This document shows, piece by piece, positions 1 through 9,527 of a DNA stretch of 64,000 bases; the stretch's first letter is position 1, and every line of letters begins with the position of its first letter. This stretch comes from Burkholderiaceae bacterium (GTDB lineage Bacteria > Pseudomonadota > Gammaproteobacteria > Burkholderiales > Burkholderiaceae_C). The notes beneath the pieces were generated by a model, which saw only the letters and a list, made by a program, of their open reading frames with translations, did no database searches and was not told where the DNA came from. Both the position numbers and the translations under genes were made by a program. The DNA is taken from positions 62,001 to 126,000 of the forward strand of contig JAIRVR010000031.1 in NCBI GenBank assembly GCA_031253795.1, given 5' to 3'.

Positions 1-491
1 CGTTGCAGCAGCAGCAGCAGCACGGCAAATTCCTGCAGGGTCAGGTCCAGGCGCTGGCCCGCGCGCTCGGCGCGCCGCCTCGGCAGGTCCAGGACCAGGT
101 CGGCCAGCGCCAGCACCGCTTGGGGCGGTGCGGCAACCCTGCCACGCATCCGCAGCCGGGCACGCGCGACCAGTTCCGGCCCGTGCAGGGGCCGGACCAG
201 ATAGTCCTCGGCGCCGTTGCGCAGGCAGTACAGCTTGGCCTCCGGACTGTCGCATACGCTCACCACGATCACGGGCGCACTGCAGGAAGCGCTCAGGGTT
301 TTCAACAGCATGCGGCTGTGGGGCCAAGGCCAGGCCAGCTCCAGCACCACCAGGCTGTAGCCCCCAGCCTGCGCCATGCGGCAGCCCTGCGCCGCGTCAC
401 GGGCCACGTCGACCTCGAACCCGCTGTGGACCAGCACTTGCTGCAGCGAGGCCAGCGCCGGCATCTGGGCATCTACGACCAGCACCCTCAT
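1..491 (-). CDS. OmpR-family response regulator, degenerate receiver (3' truncated by window edge)
   Basis: Reading the minus strand from the ATG at 491 gives an uninterrupted frame to the window edge: MRVLVVDAQMP at the start, a receiver-like domain to about residue 115, then the beginning of a winged-helix DNA-binding domain (DLVLDLPRRRAERAG, LDLTLQEFAVL). It looks like a two-component response regulator acting on transcription. Key receiver residues are altered: the phospho-acceptor Asp is Glu51 (SLVVLELAWP), the acidic pair after beta-1 is Asp-Ala-Gln, and the conserved Lys is Arg (DYLVRPLHG). The Ser/Thr position is kept as Ser. A cognate kinase, if any, would lie outside the window. The family assignment is secure; activity without phosphorylation is inference. 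Confidence 0.8.
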   Translation of the reverse strand, partial: MRVLVVDAQMPALASLQQVLVHSGFEVDVARDAAQGCRMAQAGGYSLVVLELAWPWPHSRMLLKTLSASCSAPVIVVSVCDSPEAKLYCLRNGAEDYLVRPLHGPELVARARLRMRGRVAAPPQAVLALADLVLDLPRRRAERAGQRLDLTLQEFAVLLLLLQ

Positions 492-1245
492 GGCCTGCCC
501 CTGCCCCCGCCAGGCATGGCCGCAACTCTCGTACGCCCCACATGTACCGCCCTGCGGCCTGCGTGGACATGCGGTGCGGAACCGCGGGCGCACCGGCCAG
601 ATGCCAGATGGGCCTCCCCCTGCTTCAGATGCGCCCCGGCGCCCCCCTGCCCGGCAAGCCAACGCCATCCGACATCCTTGCTGCGCATGTCCTTACCTTC
701 CTGGATTTTCCCCCGCCCCCTCATCCGGGACGCCGCCAGGCGCACCGGCCGATTGCGCGGTCCCGATTGTCGAAACTGCAACCCATATGGCACGCGACCT
801 GATTGGCAGCGGGCATTCATGACCACAAAAATGCAGGCTAACGCAGGCCCAGGGATTGCGGAATACAGCAACGGTTTTGCTGGCGCAGCGGGACAAGGGC
901 CATCAGAAAATCACAGGTCTGTCTGGCCAATGGCCGCCATGATTCCTGTTCGGCAGGCAATGGCCGCGACAAATGCCTGGATGGAGGCCGATGCCGGTGC
1001 GGGGCCGCCGCCCTGCCGATGGCGTGGACCGGTCTGCGCCAGTCCCTGGCTGCGGCAGCGCCGGCGTCCGCAAAGCGATGGCTTGCACGAGCAGACCTGG
1101 GCTGCACGGCTGCATTGCAGCAGCGGTTCCGCGACGGCACAGGGGATTTTCAGGGGCTGGAATTCGGAGTGCGCCACGGCTATCGGAGGATTCCGCCATT
1201 ACCTCCCGGGATAAACAATTGGCTTGTCTGCAACCATTCAATAAT

Positions 1246-1259
1246 CAGGAATATTCCTG
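1246..1259. promoter_or_regulatory. Perfect 14-bp palindrome, candidate operator
   Basis: CAGGAATATTCCTG reads the same on both strands and lies in the AT-richer part of the gene-free region upstream of the response regulator. It resembles a dimeric regulator site; no bound protein can be named. Confidence 0.35.
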
Positions 1260-1467
1260 TTTCTCCCTGAAAACGACGATGTGTGTCCTGTACCAGGGCG
1301 CGATCCTTTGATAATCCACGGCCCCGAGCCAGGAAATTCCCGCATATTCACGCCCACCACGGACATGCCCGCAACGGATTATCCGGCCGCATCTGCGTCT
1401 TTTCAGGTCCAGATCGTCGCCACAGCCACCTTGCCCCGCCAGACTGTGGCATCACTCATCCATCAGG

Positions 1468-1503
1468 CACAAGGCCCGCAAACGCAAGCCTGCGGGCCTT
1501 GTG
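1468..1503 (-). terminator. Hairpin downstream of rpe
   Basis: CACAAGGCCCGCA (1468-1480) and TGCGGGCCTTGTG (1491-1503) form a perfect 13-bp stem with a 10-base loop just after the rpe stop codon. There is no clear U-tract, so it may terminate weakly or only protect the 3' end. Confidence 0.5.
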
Positions 1504-1520
1504 GCATGGGAGTGCTCGGC

Positions 1521-2204
1521 TCAGGCGGCCAGGGCGGACCGCATGGAATCGATGACGGCGCGGTAGTCGGGCTTGCCGAAGATGGCGCTGCCGGACACAA
1601 AGGTGTCGGCGCCGGCGTCGGCCACACGGCGGATATTGTTTTCCTTGATGCCGCCATCCACTTCGAGGCGGATGTCACGGCCGCTGGCCTCGATGCGCTT
1701 GCGCGCAAGTTCGATCTTGCGCAGCGTGCTGTCGATGAAGCTCTGGCCACCGAAGCCCGGGTTGACGCTCATCAGCAGGATGAGGTCGATGTCGTCGATC
1801 ACCCAGTCCAGCACATCCAGCGAAGCGGCTGGATTGAACACCAGGCCGGGACGGGCGCCCTGGGCGCGGATGTTCTGGATGCTGCGGTGCACATGGGCCG
1901 ACGCATCGGGGTGGAAGCTGATGTAGTCGGCGCCGGCCTTGGCAAAGGCCGTGGCCAGTTCGTCCACGGGCTGGACCATGAGGTGGACGTCGATGGGCAC
2001 GGGCTGGCCGTCGGGCGTCTTGGCATGGGGCTTCAAAGCCTCACAGATCATGGGGCCGAATGTGAGGTTGGGCACGTAATGGTTGTCCATCACGTCGAAG
2101 TGAATCCAGTCGGCGCCAGAGGCAATCACGTTGCGGACTTCGTCACCCAGGCGGGCAAAGTCGGCGGACAGGATGGAAGGGGCAATGCGGTAGGTGGGGC
2201 TCAT
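1521..2204 (-). CDS. rpe: Ribulose-phosphate 3-epimerase
   Basis: Interconverts ribulose 5-phosphate and xylulose 5-phosphate in the pentose phosphate pathway and Calvin cycle; a cytosolic metal-dependent TIM barrel. The 227-residue frame has the family landmarks in order: [10 protein letters not shown] at the N-terminus, [39 protein letters not shown] and [11 protein letters not shown], with normal family length. I chose [10 protein letters not shown] (2204); an in-frame ATG ten codons upstream (2234) would almost touch apaG and adds nothing conserved. It is divergent from apaG, a common arrangement in Comamonadaceae. Confidence 0.95.
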   Translation of the reverse strand: MSPTYRIAPSILSADFARLGDEVRNVIASGADWIHFDVMDNHYVPNLTFGPMICEALKPHAKTPDGQPVPIDVHLMVQPVDELATAFAKAGADYISFHPDASAHVHRSIQNIRAQGARPGLVFNPAASLDVLDWVIDDIDLILLMSVNPGFGGQSFIDSTLRKIELARKRIEASGRDIRLEVDGGIKENNIRRVADAGADTFVSGSAIFGKPDYRAVIDSMRSALAA

Positions 2205-2240
2205 GGCCAGGATTGTCGCAGTTACGCTTAACATTCACAC

Positions 2241-2648
2241 ATGCCCATGAACGAGTTCCAGGTCCGGGTGCGCCCCACATTCCTCACGGAGCAATCGGCT
2301 CCGGCGGCCGGGGTCTATGCCTTTTCCTACACGATCACCATCACCAATACCGGCCAGGTGCCGGGGCAGCTGATCGCGCGCCACTGGATCATCACCAACG
2401 AACTGGGCCATGTCGAAGAGGTCAAGGGCCTGGGCGTGGTCGGACGCCAGCCCCTGCTGCAGCCCGGTGAATCCTTCGAGTACACCAGTGGCTGCCAGTT
2501 GCGCACGCCCAATGGCAGCATGCAGGGGAGCTACCTGTGCATCAGCCATGAAGGCGAGGTTTTCGAGTGCGGCATACCGCGCTTCGCCCTGCAGTCGGGC
2601 GCCGACCGCGGCAGCTTTCCGGACCCTGACAGCCGCGTGCTGCACTGA
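2241..2648 (+). CDS. apaG: Co2+/Mg2+ efflux-linked protein ApaG
   Basis: Small beta-sandwich protein of the ApaG (DUF525) family, associated genetically with divalent-cation resistance and Ap4A levels; its biochemical role is unsettled. The 135-residue frame has the expected pattern: VRPTFLTEQSAP, YAFSYTITITNTG, ARHWIITNELGHVEEVKG and EYTSGCQLRTPNGSMQGSY. A second ATG at 2247 (MNEFQV) is an equally good start. No strong ribosome-binding site is visible before either. The promoter region shared with rpe is only about 36 bases long. Confidence 0.93.
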   Translation: MPMNEFQVRVRPTFLTEQSAPAAGVYAFSYTITITNTGQVPGQLIARHWIITNELGHVEEVKGLGVVGRQPLLQPGESFEYTSGCQLRTPNGSMQGSYLCISHEGEVFECGIPRFALQSGADRGSFPDPDSRVLH

Positions 2649-2714
2649 GCGGCGGCCGAGACCCGCCCGCGCGCAGCCGCCATACTCTGCTCCTGCGTTG
2701 CGCACCCTGTCTTC

Positions 2715-4691
2715 ATGAAGCGAATCACCCTAGACCTGCCCGGCCTGCTGGCCGCGCTCGATCCAGAGGCCGATCTGGCCCACCGCCATCTGTGGCTCAT
2801 CCACCTGCTCGAATGGGTGCGTGCACCCAAGCCCTCGGTGGACGCAGCCGTGCAGCGCGTGCAGTTGCTGGTCGATGCCTTCGAGGCCGATCCGGCCGCA
2901 CGCCAGCGCCTGCAGGCCTGGTGGCTGCGCTTCATCGAGACCGTGGACATCACGGCACTGCTGGCGGATTTCGGTTTCGCGCCGCGCACCAACATGTTCA
3001 GCGAGCTGTCCGAGCGCGTGCGCTACAAGCTGCTGCCCAGCACGCCCGAAACCGTCGATGCCTCCGAGCTGTTCATGCTGGCCATGCCCGACGAGTTCGA
3101 CGCGCGCTGGCTGCATGCGCTGGACGCTGGCCTGCTCGACCGCATCGCGGCCCTGCTGGTGGCGGGCGAACCCGGTGCCGAGGCCCAGGGCAGCACCTTC
3201 TGGCAGCACAGCCTGCTGGGCGCCATCACCTATTGCGCGGGCCAGATCCTGTCCACGGGCTTTGCGCCCGAGCTGCGCCTGCGCATGGACGAGCAGGCGC
3301 GCAATGACCAGCCCTTCCATGCACTGATCCACGACGTGGAAAGCCTGCGCGTGGAAGTGCTGCATGCGCTGCGCACCAACGACCGGCGCGACGCGGCCGA
3401 GGCCCGGCTGCGCGAGCGCCTCGACGCATGCCGCGCGGCCGTGACCTCGGTCTACGCGCATTTCGAGTCCGAAGGCATTTCGGTGGGCCTGGTGTTCCGC
3501 CTGCGCCAGCTGCGCGCGCGCATCCTGCGCGTGCGCAGGCTGCTCGACTGCCTGCTGGCCGACAACCGCGCGACCGAAACCGCCGACCTGCTGGCCAACC
3601 TGGTATCGGTGGGCATAGAGCGGCGCAGCCTGCGCGCGCTGCTGGCCACGAATACCTCGCTGCTGGCCGCCAAGGTGGCCGAGCGCAGCGCCGAAACCGG
3701 TGAGCACTACATCACGCGCACGGGCAAGGAATACCTGTCCATGGTCACCAAGGCCGCGGGCGGCGGCTTCGTGATGGCCTTCACCACGCTGATGAAGTTC
3801 GCGCTCTACGCGCTGGGTCTTTCGGCATTCTGGGGAGGCCTGGCGGCCGGCATCAACTACTCCATCAGCTTCGTGCTGATCCAGCTGTTGCATTTCACGG
3901 TGGCCACCAAGCAGCCGGCCATGACGGCCCCGGCCATGGCCGCCAAGCTCAAGGACTTGCGCGCCAGCGAAGCCATCGAGGAATTCGTGGACGAGGTGGC
4001 CCACCTGGTGCGCTCCCAGGTGGCAGCCGTGCTGGGCAATGTACTGGTGGTGTTTCCCATGGTGCTGCTGCTGTCCCTGGGCTATGCCCAGCTCTTCGGC
4101 CACACGCCCATCGATGCACCGCACTCCATTGCCGTGCTGGATTCCCTGAGCCTGCTGGGCCTGTCGCCGCTGTTCGCGGCCTTCACGGGCGTGCTGCTGT
4201 TCGCCAGCAGCCTGATCGCGGGCTGGGCCGAGAACTGGTTCGTGCTGCGCCGCATCGACTCGGTGATCCGCTACAACCCCGGCATCACGCGCTGGCTCGG
4301 CGCGCGGCGTGCCGACCGCTGGGCCCACTTCTGGCGCCGCCACATCTCGGGCCTGGCCGCCAATGTTTCGCTGGGCATGATGCTGGGACTGGTGCCCGCC
4401 TTCGCGGGCTTCTTCGGCCTGGGGCTGGAGGTGCGCCACGTGACACTGTCGGCCGGCCAGATCGGGGCCGCCAGTGCCGCCCTGGGCTGGGAGGTGCTGC
4501 ACTCCAACATCTTCTGGTGGGCCATCGCCCTACTTCCGGTCAATGGCGCGCTGAACGTCACTGTCAGCTTTTATCTGGCATTCCGCGTGGCCCTGAGGGC
4601 ACACAATGTCAGCGGAGTGGACCGATCGCGCATCTATGCGGCCATACGCCGCCGCCTGCGCACGGCGCCGCTGAGCTTCTTCCGCCCCTGA
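2715..4691 (+). CDS. Gcr-type 'site-specific recombinase', predicted membrane protein
   Basis: The 658-residue protein matches the SpecificRecomb (Neisseria Gcr-like) family that databases call site-specific recombinase. The sequence shows an alpha-helical N-terminal 330 residues and then several hydrophobic spans, for example AFTTLMKFALYALGLSAF, ISFVLIQLLHFTVAT, VVFPMVLLLSLGYAQLF, FTGVLLFASSLIAGW, and two more before the basic C-terminus. No tyrosine-recombinase RHRY set and no serine-recombinase motif can be seen. An inner-membrane protein of unknown function is more likely than a recombinase. It sits directly downstream of apaG. Confidence 0.8.
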   Translation: MKRITLDLPGLLAALDPEADLAHRHLWLIHLLEWVRAPKPSVDAAVQRVQLLVDAFEADPAARQRLQAWWLRFIETVDITALLADFGFAPRTNMFSELSERVRYKLLPSTPETVDASELFMLAMPDEFDARWLHALDAGLLDRIAALLVAGEPGAEAQGSTFWQHSLLGAITYCAGQILSTGFAPELRLRMDEQARNDQPFHALIHDVESLRVEVLHALRTNDRRDAAEARLRERLDACRAAVTSVYAHFESEGISVGLVFRLRQLRARILRVRRLLDCLLADNRATETADLLANLVSVGIERRSLRALLATNTSLLAAKVAERSAETGEHYITRTGKEYLSMVTKAAGGGFVMAFTTLMKFALYALGLSAFWGGLAAGINYSISFVLIQLLHFTVATKQPAMTAPAMAAKLKDLRASEAIEEFVDEVAHLVRSQVAAVLGNVLVVFPMVLLLSLGYAQLFGHTPIDAPHSIAVLDSLSLLGLSPLFAAFTGVLLFASSLIAGWAENWFVLRRIDSVIRYNPGITRWLGARRADRWAHFWRRHISGLAANVSLGMMLGLVPAFAGFFGLGLEVRHVTLSAGQIGAASAALGWEVLHSNIFWWAIALLPVNGALNVTVSFYLAFRVALRAHNVSGVDRSRIYAAIRRRLRTAPLSFFRP

Positions 4692-4878
4692 ACTGCGCAC
4701 GGGCGCGGAACCTTCGTGCTGGCATGCCCGCCAGGCCTTCGGGCCGGCGGCCTGCCAGTGGATCGCCATCGAGGCGTCCCGGCGCGCAATCGCCCGGATG
4801 CCAGGACCACCGCCACGCGCGCGCAGGTCCTGCTGCGCCTCGCTTCCGAGCCGCTGGCTCGCCCGAAAGGACATGCTG

Positions 4879-6141
4879 ATGAGTGAATTGCTGAGCTTGT
4901 GGGAACCCTGGCTGCGCCCGTCTGCGGGCCTGGCCACCGTGCAGTGGTCACTGCTGCTGGCTGTGGCCACCATGGTCGGCTATGCCTGCCAGCGCCATGC
5001 GGCCCTGCCCAAGGTGGTCGGCTATTCGCTGGTGGGCGGCATTGCCGGCCTCATCGGCTTCGGCTCCAATACGGCCTGGCCGCTGCAGGGCACGGGCCTG
5101 TTCCTGCTGGAGCTGGGCGTGGCCATCGTGCTGTTCGAATGCGGCGGCCGGATCACGCTGCGCTGGTTCCGCCACAACCCCATGGTGCTGGTGCAAAGCG
5201 TGGCCGAGTCCGCGCTGACATACTTCCTGGTGTCGCTGGTGCTGGGCGGGCTGGGCGTGGCCCCCGAGGTGGCCGGACCGCTGGCCCTGGTGGCCATGGC
5301 GGCCTCGCCCCTGGTGCTGACGCGCGTGGTGGCCGACATGCGCGCAGCCGGCGCCGTGACCGACCGCGGCCTGGTGCTGGCCACGCTGTCCACGCTGTAT
5401 GCGCTGGCCCTGGGCAGCGCCAAGGCAGGCATGCTGACCCAGCCCAAAGCGGGGTTCGTGGCATCGATCATGCCGGTGCTGGTGGTGCTTGGCGTCTCGG
5501 TGGCGGTGGCCCTGGTGCTGGCCCTGTTGATGCGCCTGGCACTGCGCTTCATGAGCCCGGCCAGCGAGAACACCTCCATCCTCATCCTGGCCCTGATTGC
5601 GGCCAGCGTGCCCCTGACCTCCTACCTGGGTGGCTCGGCGCCGCTGGCGGGCCTTTTGGGCGGCATTTTGCTCAAGCAGTTCAATCCCCGGCCCTGGGCC
5701 TGGCCGCGCCAGCTGGGCACGGCGGCCTCGCTGCTGACCATGCTGATGTTCGTGCTGGTCTCCACGGTGGCCGCGCAGGCCGACTGGAGCGCGCCTGTGG
5801 CCGGCGTGGTGGGTGCCGTGATCCTGGCGCGCCTGGTGGCCAAGACCCTGGGCGTGGCCGTGGGCAATGTGGGCACGGGCGCCAATTGGCGCCAGGCCTT
5901 CTGGGTGGGCTGCGCCATGGCCCCCATGTCCTCGGTGGCCCTGTTGATCGCCTCGCAGTTCGTGGCGGCAGCACCGGACCTGGGTGCGCAGATCGCCGGC
6001 GTGGCCCTGCCCACCATTCTCGTGATGGAGGTGCTGGGTGCCGCCCTGGCCACCGTGGCCATCTACCGCTCGGGCGAAAGCTCCCGCCCTTGGAAGCCGC
6101 TGAGCCGATCGAATACCGCAGGAGATGAACGTGAGTCTTGA
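4879..6141 (+). CDS. Cation:proton antiporter (CPA2/KefB-like)
   Basis: Predicted inner-membrane monovalent cation/proton exchanger, about 420 residues with twelve or so hydrophobic segments and no TrkA-N domain, so a short CPA2-type protein. Landmarks include [36 protein letters not shown] and [19 protein letters not shown]. The start at 4879 ([10 protein letters not shown]) has AAAGGA eight bases upstream; an ATG two codons earlier is too close to it. Ion specificity cannot be read from sequence. Its end overlaps the next gene, suggesting co-translation. Confidence 0.82.
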   Translation: MSELLSLWEPWLRPSAGLATVQWSLLLAVATMVGYACQRHAALPKVVGYSLVGGIAGLIGFGSNTAWPLQGTGLFLLELGVAIVLFECGGRITLRWFRHNPMVLVQSVAESALTYFLVSLVLGGLGVAPEVAGPLALVAMAASPLVLTRVVADMRAAGAVTDRGLVLATLSTLYALALGSAKAGMLTQPKAGFVASIMPVLVVLGVSVAVALVLALLMRLALRFMSPASENTSILILALIAASVPLTSYLGGSAPLAGLLGGILLKQFNPRPWAWPRQLGTAASLLTMLMFVLVSTVAAQADWSAPVAGVVGAVILARLVAKTLGVAVGNVGTGANWRQAFWVGCAMAPMSSVALLIASQFVAAAPDLGAQIAGVALPTILVMEVLGAALATVAIYRSGESSRPWKPLSRSNTAGDERES

Positions 6142-7255
6142 AGCCTTCAACTCGTCCGAACCGCTGACCCTGGGCGTGGAGCTGGAGCTGCAGCTGGTCA
6201 ACACCCACGACTACGACCTGGCCCCCTATGCCGAGGACATGCTGCGCCTCATGCTCAAGAACCCGCTGCCAGGCAGCGTGGTGCCCGAGATGACGAACAG
6301 CATGATCGAAATCTCGACCAGCGTCTGCCACTCGGCCTCCGAGGTGCTGGGCCAGCTCAGCCAGATCCGCGATGCCCTGGTGCGCAGCGCCGACAAGCTC
6401 AACATCGCCGTGGTCGGCGGCGGCACCCATCCATTCCAGCAATGGCATGAGCGGCGCATCTACGACAAGCCGCGCTTTCAGGAGCTGTCCCAGCTCTATG
6501 GCTATCTGTCCAAGCAGTTCACCATTTTCGGCCAGCACGTGCACATCGGCTGCCCCGATGCCGATGCGGCCCTGCTCATGCTGCACCGCATGTCGCGCTA
6601 CATACCGCACTTCATCGCGCTGTCGGCGTCCAGCCCCTATGTGCAGGGCCATGACACGGCCTTCGACTCGGCACGGCTCAACTCGGTGTTCGCCTTCCCG
6701 CTGTCGGGCCGCGCGCCCTGCGTGCTGCACTGGAACGAGTTCGAGCAGTACTTCGAGAAGATGACGCGCACGGGCGTGGTCAAGAGCATGAAGGACTTCT
6801 ACTGGGACATCCGGCCCAAGCCCGAGTTCGGCACCATCGAGATCCGCGTCTTCGACACGCCGCTGACCATCGAACGGGCCGCGGCCCTGGCCGGCTACGT
6901 GCAGGCCCTGGCCGCCTGGTTCATGGACACCCAGCCCTTCACGCCCGACGAGGACGACTACCTGGTCTACACCTACAACCGTTTCCAGGCCTGCCGCTTC
7001 GGCCTGGAGGCGGTCTATGTGGACCCGGCCTCGGGCGAGCACATGCCGCTGTCCGAGCACATCCTCAAGACCATGGATGCCGTGGCCGACTACGCGGCGC
7101 GCCACGGCGCGGCCCCGGCATTGCATCTGCTGCGCAGCGACGTGGCCGCCGGCAGCAACGATGCACGCTGGCTGCGCGAGCGCCAGCGCGAGGAGCAGTT
7201 GCTGGCCGAGGTCAGCCGGCAGGCCGCGCAGCGCTTTCGCGGCACACCGGTCTAG
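6131..7255 (+). CDS. YbdK-family carboxylate-amine ligase
   Basis: Member of the glutamate-cysteine ligase type 2 family (ATP-grasp-like fold), giving a weak gamma-glutamyl-cysteine-type ligase in E. coli; the natural substrate here is unknown. Seen: [12 protein letters not shown] (N-terminal Glu cluster), [61 protein letters not shown], a full-length family pattern of about 375 residues. GTG at 6131 sits six bases after AGGAG (6120-6124) and is the likely start; the ATG at 6125 is too close to that site. It overlaps the antiporter gene by 11 bases. Confidence 0.9.
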   Translation: MSLEAFNSSEPLTLGVELELQLVNTHDYDLAPYAEDMLRLMLKNPLPGSVVPEMTNSMIEISTSVCHSASEVLGQLSQIRDALVRSADKLNIAVVGGGTHPFQQWHERRIYDKPRFQELSQLYGYLSKQFTIFGQHVHIGCPDADAALLMLHRMSRYIPHFIALSASSPYVQGHDTAFDSARLNSVFAFPLSGRAPCVLHWNEFEQYFEKMTRTGVVKSMKDFYWDIRPKPEFGTIEIRVFDTPLTIERAAALAGYVQALAAWFMDTQPFTPDEDDYLVYTYNRFQACRFGLEAVYVDPASGEHMPLSEHILKTMDAVADYAARHGAAPALHLLRSDVAAGSNDARWLRERQREEQLLAEVSRQAAQRFRGTPV

Positions 7256-7264
7256 GACTTCGGC

Positions 7265-9403
7265 TCAGGGCAGGATGGCCGCCGCGCGCGCCGCGGCGAT
7301 CTGGGCATCGGCGTCACGCTGCAGCAGCAGGCGCTGACGCACCAGGTCCTGGGCTGCGGCCGTGACGGCGCTCACATAGCCGTCCTGGCTGCCATAGAGC
7401 TCTTGCAGCGACGGCCGTCCGTCGCCGGCGGCCAGGCGTGCGGCGCGCGTCTTGTGGAAGGGGATGAAGCTGCCCGTGAGATTGGACAGGTCCACGATGC
7501 CCGGCGTGGCCACGTAGTTGAACTCCAGGCTGGTGCCCAGCGGCGCCCTGGCCTCCACGCCGCGTATGCCTGCACGCGTGAGGCCCGTGGCGGGGTCGAC
7601 CTGGGGCACGAGGATGGCGTAGTCCTTGCCCGTGGCGCGCGGCGGCAGCAGGGTGGCGATGCCCGATTCATCCTGGGGCAGGTACTGCGGGCCGAAATCC
7701 AGCAGCGAAAAGCCGTTGTGACGCGCCAGGTAGCTGAACTCGGGAATCGGCGTGGCCACGCCGCCCACGTTCCAGCTCAGCCCTTTCATGGCGGGGAACA
7801 CCAGCTTGTCCGGGCGCACCAGGCTGCCGTCCGCCAGCTTGGGGACCTGGCTGGCCGGTGGCTCCGTGCCGCGCACCACCCAGTCCTCCAGCGCGATGAA
7901 CAGCGCGCGGAAGGTGTCGTTGAAATGCACCACCGTGCCGGCGGGATAGACATTGCGCGTGGGCGCATAGGCGATGCTGGCTGTTCCGCCCGCACCGCCA
8001 TGCTGGGTGCTGGCGTAGTAGTAGATGCGTGCATTGGCGGGCTGGGCGATGTCGCGCAGGCCGTTGGCGTCGGTCAGCACGGGCGAGCCCTGCAACTGCC
8101 AGAATTCGGTGCCCGACAGGCCCAGGAAGAACTTGGGACAGGTGGCCGTGGCCTCGCAGCGCTTCATCACGCCGCCCTGGCGACCACTGACCTCGTCGCT
8201 GTAGTCCCTGTCCAGCCCGCGCGGCGCGGTCTGCCCGAAGGCCGTGTGGTCGGTGCGCAGGCCGCCGCCACCGCCAGGCACGGCAAAGCGGGTGTTGATA
8301 TGCGTCTGGCGCGCGGCCACATGGGCGTAGATGCCGTCGAAGACCTTGCCGCCGGACAGCGCCTGGTTGAAGCCCAGGTGCAGAAAGGTCTTCATGGCAT
8401 TGCCTGATTGCGAGGTGCCCTGGCCTATGGTGTGCGTGATGCGCCCGGCCAGGGGATTGGGTTTGCCATCGGCGTCCGTGGCCTGGCTGCGGAAAAATCC
8501 CACTGTATCGCGCAGCGCGGCCAGGCCCACGCCCATGACCTTGGGATCCTTGGCCACGTAGACCAGTTCATAGAGGTACTGCGGATCGAAGCCCCCCTGC
8601 AGGCAGACGCTGGTGGCGCTGGGTGTGCCGGGGAAGGGGTTGGTCGTGCTGTCGCAGCTGGCGAACTTCCATGCGCTGGCGGGCACGGGCTGGCGCGCAT
8701 CGGTCTCGTTGATGCGCCGGGTCAGCGAATAGCCGGCCTGGGTGTTGTCGAGACTGGCAGGCTCGTACGGGATCATGGTGCCATTGAACACGCCGCCCGG
8801 CAGGGACATGGATGGCGTGGCGGCCGTGGGAACCAGTTCGGTGCGGTAGCTGCCCGTGATGCTGCTGCCGTCCTTGTTGCGCGCCACGGGCACGGTCACG
8901 GTCAGGCGCGCCGGCGAGCTCTTGGGCACATCGCCCTGCCACGCCGAATACAGCAGCACATAGCCGCGTTCCAGATAGACGGCATCGGCCGGCGTGGCCG
9001 CGGGGTTGGGCATGGTCAGGATGTTGCCGCGGTTGGGCGCGTCGTAGCGCAGCACGCCGCTGGCCTTGGACATGTCCCTGGGCTTGAGCATGACGAAGTC
9101 CGTGCTGTACTCCACCATGCCGCGTGCGTTGACGGGCGCCAGCGCCAGGTCCTGGATCACGGCATTGCGGGAGTCCCTCGGGTCCAGCTCGCCGCGCAGC
9201 ACGCCCGTCACTTTTTCATAGGCGCCGACATTGCCGTAGCTGCCGGCAAAGTCCTCGGTGGCGCTGATGCTCAGCTGCATGCGTGGCGCCGAGGCGCCGG
9301 GTGCCGAGTCGCTGCCGCCGCAGGCGGCCAGCAGGCCTGTCGTGGCCAGGGCGGCGGCCAGGCCGGCCCGCCGGACCCCGGTGCCGGGGATGGATGTTTT
9401 CAT
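7265..9403 (-). CDS. Lipoprotein alpha/beta-hydrolase (Abhydrolase_10 type)
   Basis: Predicted secreted or outer-membrane-anchored hydrolase of 712 residues. The N-terminus MKTSIPGTGVRRAGL is followed by a lipobox (LLAACGGSDS), so the mature protein begins at Cys. The middle contains a nucleophile elbow IGQGTSQSGNAMK (GxSxSG variant of GxSxG). The rest resembles the large 'alpha/beta hydrolase domain-containing' family of esterase-like proteins. The start at 9403 is supported by AGGAGAC just upstream; longer frames are read-through of noncoding DNA. It lies downstream of a Bug receptor and AtuA genes in the same direction, suggesting hydrolysis of an imported ester. The substrate is unknown. 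Confidence 0.8.
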   Translation of the reverse strand: MKTSIPGTGVRRAGLAAALATTGLLAACGGSDSAPGASAPRMQLSISATEDFAGSYGNVGAYEKVTGVLRGELDPRDSRNAVIQDLALAPVNARGMVEYSTDFVMLKPRDMSKASGVLRYDAPNRGNILTMPNPAATPADAVYLERGYVLLYSAWQGDVPKSSPARLTVTVPVARNKDGSSITGSYRTELVPTAATPSMSLPGGVFNGTMIPYEPASLDNTQAGYSLTRRINETDARQPVPASAWKFASCDSTTNPFPGTPSATSVCLQGGFDPQYLYELVYVAKDPKVMGVGLAALRDTVGFFRSQATDADGKPNPLAGRITHTIGQGTSQSGNAMKTFLHLGFNQALSGGKVFDGIYAHVAARQTHINTRFAVPGGGGGLRTDHTAFGQTAPRGLDRDYSDEVSGRQGGVMKRCEATATCPKFFLGLSGTEFWQLQGSPVLTDANGLRDIAQPANARIYYYASTQHGGAGGTASIAYAPTRNVYPAGTVVHFNDTFRALFIALEDWVVRGTEPPASQVPKLADGSLVRPDKLVFPAMKGLSWNVGGVATPIPEFSYLARHNGFSLLDFGPQYLPQDESGIATLLPPRATGKDYAILVPQVDPATGLTRAGIRGVEARAPLGTSLEFNYVATPGIVDLSNLTGSFIPFHKTRAARLAAGDGRPSLQELYGSQDGYVSAVTAAAQDLVRQRLLLQRDADAQIAAARAAAILP

Positions 9404-9527
9404 GTCTTGTCTCCTGAATGGTTGTGTCGAGGCGCGGGCAAGGCTCCGCCCCGGCTGCCGTGCGCTGCGGCATCCCTGGAGCGGAGAAAGAAACGGGACG
9501 ATGGAGAGCGCGGCGCGCCCCCGGGGC

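Larger units (their letters stand above)
492..1520. other. About 1 kb without a convincing gene
   Basis: No open frame here has recognisable protein sequence on either strand; the frames present are Pro/Arg/Ala-rich shadows typical of high-GC DNA. The stretch is upstream of the response regulator and downstream of rpe, which converges on it. It holds a perfect 14-base palindrome at 1246-1259 and a 13-bp-arm hairpin at 1468-1503. The 1200-1330 part is more AT-rich than its surroundings and may hold promoters. I see no RNA gene that I can name. Confidence 0.6.

Noticed and set aside
3-1214. 403-codon plus-strand frame at the left edge starting MQQQQQHGKF
   Set aside because: It is antisense to a clear response-regulator sequence for its first part and then low-complexity Arg/Pro/Ala sequence; no protein family features.
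2730-4502. 590-codon minus-strand frame rich in Gln, His and Gly
   Set aside because: Exact antisense shadow of the Gcr-type membrane protein gene; composition typical of reversed high-GC codons.
4948-7126. Long minus-strand frames opposite the antiporter and YbdK genes
   Set aside because: Gln/Gly/His-rich shadows of well-supported plus-strand genes.
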